NCBI GenBank assembly: GCA_017936685.1
Contig: JAGBFA010000006.1
Span: forward strand, 48,319-112,318
From: Alistipes sp.
GTDB lineage: Bacteria > Bacteroidota > Bacteroidia > Bacteroidales > Rikenellaceae
DNA: 64,000 nucleotides
Reading direction: 5' to 3'
Under the pieces are notes generated by a model. It was not told the DNA's origin, did not search any database, and worked only from the letters and a program-made list of their open reading frames with translations. Made by a program: the position numbers and the translations under genes. This document shows positions 6,999 through 15,931 of this stretch, one piece after another (the stretch's first letter is position 1; each line of letters starts with the position of its first letter).

Positions 6999-9900
6999 AT
7001 GAAAAACTTGACTTTCAAAATCGTTATGATCTTCGCGATTATGGCGATGGCGGGCAGTGTCTCGGCACAAACCCGACAAGTGACAGGTACCGTCAAGGAC
7101 ACGGCAGGCATACCGGTCATCGGTGCGGCTGTTGCAGTCGAGGGTACCTCGCTCGGTACATCGAGCAACATCGACGGCTCTTTCTCCATCAACGTACCGT
7201 CGGACAATGCGACGCTGATCGTATCGTTCCTCGGCTACCAGACGCAGCGCGTCGCAGTTGGGGGGGGGAAGACCGTTTATGACATTGTCTTGCAGGAGGA
7301 CACCAAGAACATCGACGAGATCGTCGTGGTCGGTTACGGTGTTCAGAAGAAGAGCGTCGTGACGGCCTCGATTTCGAGTATCACGGCCGAGAACCTGAAA
7401 ACGCAGTCGAACACCCGTATCGACAACGTGTTGCAGGGTATGACCTCGGGTGTCACGATCACCCAGTCGTCGGGTGCTCCCGACGCATCGTCGCAGGTAC
7501 GTATCCGCGGTGTGGGTTCTATCAACGGCTCGAACCCGCTCTACATCGTCGACGGTCTGGCCATATCGGGCGGTATCGACTACCTCAACCCCAATGACAT
7601 CGAGCGTATAGAGGTGTTGAAGGACGCAGCTTCGGGTGCCGTTTACGGTGCACGTGCAGCCAACGGCGTTATCCTCGTCACCACCAAGCGCGGCGAGAAG
7701 GGTTCGGCTCGCGTCAACTACGACTTCTCTTACGGCTGGCAGAACCCGTGGCGCAAGCCTCAGGTGCTGAACGCCACCGAGTATGCCATCATGATGAACG
7801 AGGGCTACATCAACAGCGGCCAGCGTCCCAAGTACGACAATCCGTATGAGTTCGGCGAGGGTACGGACTGGGTAAGTGCCATATTCAACGACAACGCCCC
7901 CGTCATGAAGCACGACCTTACCATCAGCGGTGCCACCGACATGGTAAACTACTCGCTTTCGGCCGGCTATCTGTCGCGCGAGGGTACTATCGGCGGTAAC
8001 TTCGACCGTTCGAACTACGAGCGTATCACCGTGCGCGCTAATATAGGTGTGACCATCTTCGACAAGTCGAAGGAGCGCGACTGGCTCAACAAGCTGACCG
8101 TGCAGACCTCGAACTCTTACGCCCGTATCCTTTCGACCGGCATCTCGACCAACTCGGAGTACGGTTCGCCGCTGGGTTCGGCCATAGGCATGTCGCCGTT
8201 GGAGACTATATTCGCCGATGCCGAGACCGAGGAGTCTTACAAGACGCTCTATCCCGATGGCTACGCGCATATCATACGCGACAAGAACGGACGTCCCTAC
8301 ACCGTTGTCGACGGTTCGGTCTACAACGAGCAGACCAACCCGCTGGCATCGCTCGAAATGCCCGGCACCAAGTACAATACCGACAAGTTCGTGTCGAACT
8401 TCGTGGGCGAGTTGCAGATCTTCGACGGATTGAAGTTCCGTTCGTCGGTGGGTATCGACCTCGCATTCTGGGGCAACCACGGATACTCGCAGCAGTACTT
8501 CCTCTCGTCTAAGAACTACGCTTACGACACCGTTACCGAGAACGAGTCATACGACAAGGACGGCAACGTGACCGTTACGTCCAAGCCCAACTACGCAACG
8601 TCGGCTTCGCAGGAGATGAACCGTTCGCTGCTGTGGCAGGTCGAGAACGTCCTCTCTTACGAAAAGACTTTCGGCAAGCACTCGATTGCCATACTGCTCG
8701 GCCAGTCGGCCATATCGTCGTCATCGGCCAATGTCGGTGCTTCGGCCAAAGGCTTGAAGTTCCCCTACGACACATGGAAGATATCGGTCAACAATACTCT
8801 GGGATTGCAGCAGGACGGCAACCGCAACGGCTGGGGCAGCTGGAACTCGATCCCGTATCGTTTAGCCTCATACTTCGGCCGTATATCTTACAACTTCGAC
8901 GAGCGTTACATGCTCGAAGCTACGTTCCGCCGCGACGGTTCGAGCCGCTTCGGCGACAACAACAAATGGGGTAACTTCCCCTCTGTCAGCCTCGGTTGGA
9001 ACATCAAGAACGAGTCGTTCCTGAGCAACGTCGACTGGTTGTCGACTCTCAAACTCCGCGCATCGTGGGGTCTTAACGGTAACGACGCCATCGGCGATTT
9101 CCGTTATGCCGTATATATGAACTCGGGCAACAACTACGTACTCGGCTCGGGTGCCAACGCCAGCGAGACGATCCAGACAGGTACGAAGCCTTCGGGTCTG
9201 GCCAATCCCGATATCAAGTGGGAGGAGTCACGCCAAATTAATATAGGTATCGACTTCGCAGTTCTCAACAACCGTCTGACCTTCACGGCCGACTGGTATA
9301 ACAAGAAGACGCGCGACATGCTCTTCGACATGCCCGTACCGAGCTATGCCGGCGACTCTGCCCCCATCGGCAATGTCTGCGACATGGTCAACAAGGGTGT
9401 CGAGTTCGAGATCGGCTGGCGCGACAAGGCCGGCAACTTCAACTACCACATATCGGCCAATGCCACCTATAACAAGAACGAACTTACCTACTTAGGCGAC
9501 GACTCGGCCGCACTCTACGCTTCGAGCCACAAGATCGGTCAGCTCTCGCGCGGTGTGGTAGGTCTGCCGTTCCCCTACTTCTACGGTTACAAGACCGACG
9601 GCATCTTCCAGAACATGGACGAGGTCAATGCACACGTAAACGCCAACGGCGAGCTGTTGCAGCCCAACGCCGCACCGGGTGATGTCCGCTTCGTCGACAT
9701 CGACAACAGCGGTGCCATCGACGACGACGACCGCACCATGATCGGCAAGGGTATGCCCGACTGGACGTTCGGTCTGAACTTCGGTTTCGAGTGGAAGGGT
9801 CTCGACTTCAACATTCTGTTGCAGGGTCAGGCAGGCTGCGAGGTGTTCAACGTAACGCGTCGTACCGACCTCTACTACATCAACCTTCCCAAGACGATTC

Positions 9901-10250
9901 TCAATCGCTGGACGGGCGAGGGTTCTACCAACAAATATCCCCGCTTCACGTTCGACTCGGCCAACCAGAACTACCGTGTATCGGATCTGTGGCTCGAAGA
10001 CGGTTCGTTCCTGCGTGCACGTAACGTACAGTTAGGCTACACGCTTCCGCAGGAGTGGACCAAGAAGGCCGGCATCTCGCGCCTGAGAATATTCGTACAG
10101 GCCGAAAACCTCTTCACGCTCACCAAATATACGGGTTGCGACCCCGAGGTTACGGGCGGTAACTCGGGTTACGGCACCGAGGTCGGCGTCGATCGCGGCG
10201 TATATCCGCAGTCACGCACCTTCTCGGTCGGTGTAAACCTCACGTTCTAA
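6999..10250 (+). CDS. susC: SusC-like TonB-dependent outer-membrane glycan transporter
   Basis: A protein of 1083 residues, normal for SusC. In order: signal peptide (ends VSAQ near residue 24), a carboxypeptidase-D-like domain (GTVKDTAGIPVIGAAVAVEG), the TonB-box-like DEIVVVGYG, a plug domain (SQVRIRGVGSINGSNPLYIVDG), and a beta-barrel ending in aromatic VGVNLTF. With SusD it would import glucan oligosaccharides using TonB energy. A run of nine G at 7260-7268 encodes three GGG glycine codons near residue 88, unlike the GGC/GGT-rich surroundings, and could slip. The SusD-like gene follows after 12 nt. Confidence 0.96.
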   Translation: MKNLTFKIVMIFAIMAMAGSVSAQTRQVTGTVKDTAGIPVIGAAVAVEGTSLGTSSNIDGSFSINVPSDNATLIVSFLGYQTQRVAVGGGKTVYDIVLQEDTKNIDEIVVVGYGVQKKSVVTASISSITAENLKTQSNTRIDNVLQGMTSGVTITQSSGAPDASSQVRIRGVGSINGSNPLYIVDGLAISGGIDYLNPNDIERIEVLKDAASGAVYGARAANGVILVTTKRGEKGSARVNYDFSYGWQNPWRKPQVLNATEYAIMMNEGYINSGQRPKYDNPYEFGEGTDWVSAIFNDNAPVMKHDLTISGATDMVNYSLSAGYLSREGTIGGNFDRSNYERITVRANIGVTIFDKSKERDWLNKLTVQTSNSYARILSTGISTNSEYGSPLGSAIGMSPLETIFADAETEESYKTLYPDGYAHIIRDKNGRPYTVVDGSVYNEQTNPLASLEMPGTKYNTDKFVSNFVGELQIFDGLKFRSSVGIDLAFWGNHGYSQQYFLSSKNYAYDTVTENESYDKDGNVTVTSKPNYATSASQEMNRSLLWQVENVLSYEKTFGKHSIAILLGQSAISSSSANVGASAKGLKFPYDTWKISVNNTLGLQQDGNRNGWGSWNSIPYRLASYFGRISYNFDERYMLEATFRRDGSSRFGDNNKWGNFPSVSLGWNIKNESFLSNVDWLSTLKLRASWGLNGNDAIGDFRYAVYMNSGNNYVLGSGANASETIQTGTKPSGLANPDIKWEESRQINIGIDFAVLNNRLTFTADWYNKKTRDMLFDMPVPSYAGDSAPIGNVCDMVNKGVEFEIGWRDKAGNFNYHISANATYNKNELTYLGDDSAALYASSHKIGQLSRGVVGLPFPYFYGYKTDGIFQNMDEVNAHVNANGELLQPNAAPGDVRFVDIDNSGAIDDDDRTMIGKGMPDWTFGLNFGFEWKGLDFNILLQGQAGCEVFNVTRRTDLYYINLPKTILNRWTGEGSTNKYPRFTFDSANQNYRVSDLWLEDGSFLRARNVQLGYTLPQEWTKKAGISRLRIFVQAENLFTLTKYTGCDPEVTGGNSGYGTEVGVDRGVYPQSRTFSVGVNLTF
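7260..7268 (+). repeat. poly-G(9) tract inside the susC-like gene
   Basis: Nine consecutive G, read as three glycine codons (residues 88-90). Gain or loss of one G would frameshift the gene just after the N-terminal domain, so this is a possible slipped-strand switch. Confidence 0.6.
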
Positions 10251-10262
10251 CCTTAAAACAGA

Positions 10263-11768
10263 ATGATGATTATGAAAAATATAATTATAGCACTTAGCTC
10301 GGTGGCAGTCATACTGCTTTCGTCGTGCGGTAAGGACTTCATTACCGTAACTCACAACTCTTCGGAGCCGCTGGACGAGTACTTCATCAACGAGGAGCGC
10401 ATGTATCAGGGTCTTATGGCCGCATACGATCCGCTCGAATGGTTCGACTACTTCTACCAGTACAACAATCTCAACCTCGTATCCGATATCATGGCCGACG
10501 ACATCTACTGCGGCGGCTCGAACGAGGGCGACCAGCCGATTCTGGTCAAGACGCACTACTATACGGCAACCTCTATCGACTGCTGCAACCAGATATGGAC
10601 TATCGCATATTCGGGTATCAACCGTGCATGCGTGGTATTGGAGTATGTCGACGGCGTGCCGGGCATGAGCGAAGAGACCAAAAAGCTCTATAAGGCTGAG
10701 GCCACCGTTCTGAAAGCCTACTACTACACTATCCTCTGGAAGTTCTGGGGCAACATACCCTACTACGACAAGAACCTCGAAACGCCCTATCTGAGCGCAC
10801 AGATCGGCCACGATCAGGTTTACGAGAACATCGTCAACCGCTTGCAGGAGGCTATCGACATGAACGTGCTGCCGATGAAGGTCGCAGCCGGTCAGGAGGG
10901 ACGCGTATCGCTGGCTATGGCCTACATGCTCTATGCCGAGGCCGTAATGTACCAGAACGACGACAGCCGCTACTCGACGGCTCTGAACTACATGAAGGAG
11001 ATCATCTCCTCTACTCAGTACTCGCTTGTCGACGACTATGCAAGCATCTGGCTCGAATCGGGCGAGTGGGGCACGGAGTCGATCTGGGAGATCAACTACA
11101 CCTCTGAGGGCGGTGTCCGCTCGTGGGATTCTCCCATCGCCACCGGCGGTACCGTATATCCGATATTGATCGGTATCGCAGGCTGCTCGACCACCTTCTC
11201 TGACGGCTGGGGATTCGGCACCGTGGCAAAGTCGGCTTACGACATGTATGAAGAGGGCGATATCCGTCGCGACGGCGGTATCCTCTCATGGGACAAGTTC
11301 TCGGCCGAGACCGGTGCCACACGCTCGCCGCGCTGGCAGGATACGGGCTACTTCCTGTTGAAGTACATCGCTCGCGTCAACGGCAACCACGGTTATTTAG
11401 GCGATCCCAACATGAACCACGGCAACAACGTGCGCGTATACCGTTACGCCGAGACCCTGCTCAACGCAGCCGAGCTGGCCGTATTGTGCGGACAGGACGG
11501 TTCGTCGTACTTGCAGCTTGTGCGCGACCGTGCACACTGCACCGAGACCGACACATCGCGCGAGGCAATCATCGAGGAGCGTCACAAGGAGTTCGTCGGC
11601 GAGGGTAAGCGTTACTGGGATCTGGTGCGTAGCGGACAGGCCGCAACCGTACTCCGCGCCGCCAACCACGAGTATCGCCAGACCGACTGGTCGGAGTCTA
11701 AGAAGTACTGGCCGATACCTCAGTCGGAGTGCGACAAGGATCCCAGCATCGTACAAAACAACTACTAA
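10263..11768 (+). CDS. susD: SusD/RagB-like surface glycan-binding lipoprotein
   Basis: A 501-residue lipoprotein with lipid Cys22 (VILLSSCGKDF). It has the SusD-family N-terminus (SEPLDEYFINEERMYQGLMA), TPR-like helices, and the characteristic C-terminal segment AIIEERHKEFVGEGKRYWDL. It caps the SusC channel on the cell surface and binds the glycan. The start could be 10263, 10266 or 10272, all in one frame; the shortest gives a tidier signal peptide. It sits 12 nt after susC and 33 nt before the next gene. Confidence 0.95.
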   Translation: MMIMKNIIIALSSVAVILLSSCGKDFITVTHNSSEPLDEYFINEERMYQGLMAAYDPLEWFDYFYQYNNLNLVSDIMADDIYCGGSNEGDQPILVKTHYYTATSIDCCNQIWTIAYSGINRACVVLEYVDGVPGMSEETKKLYKAEATVLKAYYYTILWKFWGNIPYYDKNLETPYLSAQIGHDQVYENIVNRLQEAIDMNVLPMKVAAGQEGRVSLAMAYMLYAEAVMYQNDDSRYSTALNYMKEIISSTQYSLVDDYASIWLESGEWGTESIWEINYTSEGGVRSWDSPIATGGTVYPILIGIAGCSTTFSDGWGFGTVAKSAYDMYEEGDIRRDGGILSWDKFSAETGATRSPRWQDTGYFLLKYIARVNGNHGYLGDPNMNHGNNVRVYRYAETLLNAAELAVLCGQDGSSYLQLVRDRAHCTETDTSREAIIEERHKEFVGEGKRYWDLVRSGQAATVLRAANHEYRQTDWSESKKYWPIPQSECDKDPSIVQNNY

Positions 11769-11801
11769 CAGAGTGTATCATATATCTAAATAAATACGGA
11801 T

Positions 11802-14324
11802 ATGAAAAGATTTTGGAAAAATATAACTTTCGCGCTGGCGTTGCCTCTGTTGGCGATAGGTTGTACTACCGACTATCCCGAGCCCAACATCAACGACCTG
11901 CCGCAAGCATCGGATCTTATCCCCCGCATCGAGATCGACCAGAAGACCAACATGGTTACATTCTCGATCGACAACAGCGGAATGGTCCCCATGTGGATCT
12001 TCGGCAGCGAACCTGTCGACGGCAAGGTCTCTAAGACTTATGCCTATACTCAGAACGGCATTACGCTGCGTATCCGCGACAAGGGTACCCACCAGGTAGA
12101 GCTGAAAGCATACAACCGCAACGGTGTATCGGTCGGCTCGAAGATCGTGGAGTTCACTATGGAGAATACGTATCACCCGGACTTCGACGCTGCTCCTTAT
12201 CTGAAAGCTCTCTCTAACGGCAGCTCGCAGAACTGGCAGTGGAACTCGACCGTAGACGGCCACTTCGGCTGCGGTCCTTCGGCAGCCAACCCCACCGAGT
12301 GGTATTCGGCCAAGGCAGGTGAGAAGCCTCAGCTCTACGACGATGTGCTGACCTTTACGGCCGACGGTGCATATACGTTCGATCCGGGTGCCGACGGCAT
12401 GGTCTATGTCAACAAAGATTCGGGATACAAGCCCGAGTACTACGCCGATGACAACGAGGACTATCTGGCTCCTATGGAGGGTTACACCACCACCTACTCT
12501 ATCGAGCAGAAGTGGAACGACGCAGGTATCGAGGAGATCTACCTCGTACTGCCCGAGAACACCAACCTCTCGTACATACCCAACCCCACGGCATACGCCG
12601 AGCCTCGCTTCCGCTTCGTGGAGACCGCTACGTCGTCTATCAAGAAGACTATGAAGCTCGTCATGGATACTCCCACCGAGAATGGCGGCGGCGGTATCGC
12701 ATGGTACTACGAGTTCGTTCCGATGGGCAAGGTCGTAACCGAAGAGGAGATGCTCGCCGGCACGACCGCCGAGGGTAAGGTTTGGATCATGGACGCTGCG
12801 GCAGCCGGTCACCTCGGTTGCGGTCCTTCGGCCGAGAGTCCCGCCGAGTGGTGGTCGGCATCGGCTTACGAGAAGGCCGACGCAGGCATGTACGACAACG
12901 AGCTGACGTTCTACCCCGACGGCAAGTATCTGTTCAACCCCGGCGCAGACGGCATGATCTACGTCAACTGGGGCTGTACGCTGGTTGGTCCCAACACCGG
13001 TGCCGAGCCCGACAACTCAGTCGAGTGGAGCACGCAGGAGGGTACCTACACCTTCGCTAACGGCACGATCACTCTGCCCGAGGGCTTCACGGTAGGTTAC
13101 ATACCTTCGGACGCAGCCTACACCAACCCCGTATTCATCGTAACGGAGCTTACCGAGACCAAACTCACGTTGGTATCGAGCCTCGACGGCATTGCATGGC
13201 AGTATAAGTTCACGGCTCGCGACGCTCAGCCCGATGCCGTAACCTTCGACGGCCAGGAGTTCGTCAACGGTATGGTAGAGGCTTCGCTGGCTCAGGGCGG
13301 CGAGATCGCCGTAACGGGCATCGACCTCAACGATGTATGGGTGGATCCCGACTTCTTCACGATGGTCAACGGCACCACGCTCAAATTCAACGCTGTGAGC
13401 GGCGAGTATCGCATCGTATGGAACGGCACATGGTTCAAGGTGCTGCCCATCAAGAACGGCGAGCTGGCAACCTATGACAACAACGGCAATCTGTGGATCA
13501 TCGGCGACGGCGGCGGCAAGCCCGACGTAGACAACCTCATAGGCTGGGTTACCGAGGCTGCTCTGCCCTGCGCACGCATCAGCGATAATACCTATCGCAT
13601 CACGCTGTACATGAAGGCCGAGGGCGGTTCGATCAAGGTATTCGGCCAGGCCAACTGGGGCGTAGAGTGGACCAAGGACAAGTACGGTGTCATCGAGGAC
13701 AACGGTCTGTTCAACATACCCGATGCCGACGGTAATATCCATACGATCGAGGGTTCGGCCACTCCGGGTTACTATACGTTCACCTTCGTCGACAACGACG
13801 GCATACTCGACATGTCGGTCAAGAAGGCCAAGTTGGGCGACACGACCATCTACGATCCCGCGGCTGCCGAGAACCTGTGGCTCTCGACGACCATCACCGA
13901 GATGTTCTACTACTACGCACCCGGCTGGGCACAGATAGCCAATCCCGAGTTGGAGGAGAACGGCAACGACTACACCATCACGCTGCCCGAGGCTACGACC
14001 GATCAGTGGCAGGCACAGGTGGCATTCAAGACCACCATGTCGTCGAGTGCCGATAAGACCTACGACTTCTACTTGGAGATGACCTCGACGGAGGATCACC
14101 CGGGCGTAACGATCAAACTCACCAAAGAGGGCGATGACAATACGTTCTACTTTGCCGATCGTCACGCACTGACGGCCGATGAGACCTTTGTTTACAAAGT
14201 GCCCAACATGGCAGGTTTAGACATCGACAAGATCAACCTGTTCTTCGACTTCGGCGGCAATGCGGCCGGAACGCAGGTCAACATCAAGAACATACTCTTC
14301 CAGGAACACCGCGAAGAGGAGTAA
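11802..14324 (+). CDS. surface glycan-binding lipoprotein of the PUL (SusE-position, PKD-like)
   Basis: An 840-residue lipoprotein (lipid Cys21, LLAIGCTTDYPEP). The N-terminal ~130 residues look like a PKD/Ig-like domain. A module containing H(F/L)GCGPSA..PxEW(Y/W)SA..DGxYxFxPGADGM(V/I)YVN occurs twice, at residues 154 and 337, with a period of 183 residues. The C-terminal half contains further beta-rich, SusE/F-like domains. It occupies the SusE position between SusD and the GH16 enzyme and probably binds beta-glucan at the surface. It has no catalytic motif. A terminator-like hairpin follows. Confidence 0.8.
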   Translation: MKRFWKNITFALALPLLAIGCTTDYPEPNINDLPQASDLIPRIEIDQKTNMVTFSIDNSGMVPMWIFGSEPVDGKVSKTYAYTQNGITLRIRDKGTHQVELKAYNRNGVSVGSKIVEFTMENTYHPDFDAAPYLKALSNGSSQNWQWNSTVDGHFGCGPSAANPTEWYSAKAGEKPQLYDDVLTFTADGAYTFDPGADGMVYVNKDSGYKPEYYADDNEDYLAPMEGYTTTYSIEQKWNDAGIEEIYLVLPENTNLSYIPNPTAYAEPRFRFVETATSSIKKTMKLVMDTPTENGGGGIAWYYEFVPMGKVVTEEEMLAGTTAEGKVWIMDAAAAGHLGCGPSAESPAEWWSASAYEKADAGMYDNELTFYPDGKYLFNPGADGMIYVNWGCTLVGPNTGAEPDNSVEWSTQEGTYTFANGTITLPEGFTVGYIPSDAAYTNPVFIVTELTETKLTLVSSLDGIAWQYKFTARDAQPDAVTFDGQEFVNGMVEASLAQGGEIAVTGIDLNDVWVDPDFFTMVNGTTLKFNAVSGEYRIVWNGTWFKVLPIKNGELATYDNNGNLWIIGDGGGKPDVDNLIGWVTEAALPCARISDNTYRITLYMKAEGGSIKVFGQANWGVEWTKDKYGVIEDNGLFNIPDADGNIHTIEGSATPGYYTFTFVDNDGILDMSVKKAKLGDTTIYDPAAAENLWLSTTITEMFYYYAPGWAQIANPELEENGNDYTITLPEATTDQWQAQVAFKTTMSSSADKTYDFYLEMTSTEDHPGVTIKLTKEGDDNTFYFADRHALTADETFVYKVPNMAGLDIDKINLFFDFGGNAAGTQVNIKNILFQEHREEE

Positions 14325-14338
14325 AAACCTTTTAATAC

Positions 14339-14377
14339 GGGGGACAAGGCCCATTCGGGTCTTGCCCCCTTTTTTTT
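14339..14377 (+). terminator. intra-operon terminator hairpin
   Basis: GGGGGACAAGGCCC and GGGTCTTGCCCCC form a stem around ATTC, followed by eight or more T. It lies between the binding-protein and GH16 genes, so it probably lowers expression of the two hydrolases relative to the import genes. Confidence 0.75.
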
Positions 14378-14390
14378 AAACACCGATAAA

Positions 14391-15902
14391 ATGAAACGCA
14401 TGTTATTTTGTCTGATTGCAACTGCGGCGATGCTCGGCAGCGCATGTTCGAGCAATTCGGGTGGCGACACACCCGCGCCGGCGGCCGGCATCACGTTAGA
14501 CACCGAGAGCATATCGGTATCCAACGATGCGACGACGAAGTTCGTCAGCGTAAATGCCACGGGCGACTGGGGCGTTACGTCGGAGGATACGTCGTGGTGC
14601 AGCGTCTCGCCGAGCGGAGGTGTGGCAGGTACGACCAGTGTCAAGGTGACCATCGCGGAGAACAAGAGCGGCGATGCGCGATCGACCAATCTCGTATTCC
14701 GGTCAGGCACCAATGCCAAGACCTATCTGCCCGTCAAGCAGAACTACAAGGTGGAGGCCGTGGAGATCGCCGATGCGGCATTCAAGGCCTATCTGCTGTC
14801 GGCATACGATACCGACGGCGACGGCATACTGAGTACGAAGGAGGCTGCGGCCGTCGAGCGCATCGAGGCCTCGGGCAAGGGCATCAAATCGATGGCCGAG
14901 CTCAACACGCTCTTCAAGGGCGTGACCTATCTCGACTGCTCGGACAACGATCTGACCGAACTGAACATATCGGAACTTACCCGTCTGACGTATCTCGACT
15001 GCTCGGGCAACCGCCTCACGACGCTCGACATTCAGAATCAGCAGTCGCTCACCACACTCGATGCCACCGGCAATCCCGACTTGAAGACCATATACGTCTG
15101 GACGGGCTTCTCGCCCAAGGCGGGCTTCTCCAAGCCCGAGCAGGCCGAATATGTCGAGCCGGAGATACCCACACCTGCGGGCTATCGTCTGGTATGGTCC
15201 GACGAGTTCAACGAGGCCGGAGAGTCGATGCCCTCGACTGCCAAATGGTGGTACGAGACAGGCGACGGCGGCTGGGGCAACAACGAGTTGCAGGACTACG
15301 TATCGGGAAAATACGGCAACGAGAAGCTGGCTCTCATCTCTAACGGAACGTTGAAGATCACGGCCAAGAAGATCGACGGCAAGGTGCGTTCGATACGCAT
15401 GAACACCTCTGACAGCTGGACCTACGGTTACTTCGAGGCGCGTTTGAAACTGCCCAAGGGCAAGGGTACGTGGCCGGCATTTTGGATGATGCCCAAGAAC
15501 TTCAAGACGTGGCCCGGCGACGGCGAGATCGACATCATGGAGGAGGTTGGATACAACCCCAACCGCGTATCGTCGAGCATTCACTGCAACGCCTACAACC
15601 ACTCGATCGGTACGCAGAAGACCAACGAGATATTGATCTCGACGGCACAGACCGAGTTCCACACCTACGCCGTGGAGTGGACCGAGGACTTTCTGAAATT
15701 CTACTTCGACGGTCAGCTTCACTTCACCTTCACCAACGACAAGAAAGGCGATTACAACACATGGCCCTTCTTCAATCCGTTCTACTTGAAGCTCAACCTT
15801 GCGTGGGGCGGCAACTGGGGCGGCGCACAGGGTGTCGACGAGTCGGCTCTGCCGTGCGTCTACGAGGTGGACTACGTGCGCGTGTTCAAGAAGCTCGAAT
15901 AG
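14391..15902 (+). CDS. GH16 endo-beta-glucanase lipoprotein (laminarinase-like)
   Basis: A 503-residue lipoprotein (lipid Cys19). In order: a BACON-type domain (about 36-120, SVNATGDWGVTSEDTSWCSV), an EF-hand-like DTDGDGILS with short leucine-rich repeats (LTYLDCSGNRLTTLDI), and a GH16 domain from about 260. The active site GEIDIMEEVG places the nucleophile at Glu379, the assisting Asp at 381 and the acid/base at Glu384. The ExDxxE spacing is that of bacterial laminarinases/lichenases. It would cut beta-1,3 (or mixed-link) glucan at the cell surface. GH3 follows after 29 nt. Confidence 0.93.
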   Translation: MKRMLFCLIATAAMLGSACSSNSGGDTPAPAAGITLDTESISVSNDATTKFVSVNATGDWGVTSEDTSWCSVSPSGGVAGTTSVKVTIAENKSGDARSTNLVFRSGTNAKTYLPVKQNYKVEAVEIADAAFKAYLLSAYDTDGDGILSTKEAAAVERIEASGKGIKSMAELNTLFKGVTYLDCSDNDLTELNISELTRLTYLDCSGNRLTTLDIQNQQSLTTLDATGNPDLKTIYVWTGFSPKAGFSKPEQAEYVEPEIPTPAGYRLVWSDEFNEAGESMPSTAKWWYETGDGGWGNNELQDYVSGKYGNEKLALISNGTLKITAKKIDGKVRSIRMNTSDSWTYGYFEARLKLPKGKGTWPAFWMMPKNFKTWPGDGEIDIMEEVGYNPNRVSSSIHCNAYNHSIGTQKTNEILISTAQTEFHTYAVEWTEDFLKFYFDGQLHFTFTNDKKGDYNTWPFFNPFYLKLNLAWGGNWGGAQGVDESALPCVYEVDYVRVFKKLE

Positions 15903-15931
15903 TATCAATTACCCAATAAACAGCTATCCGA

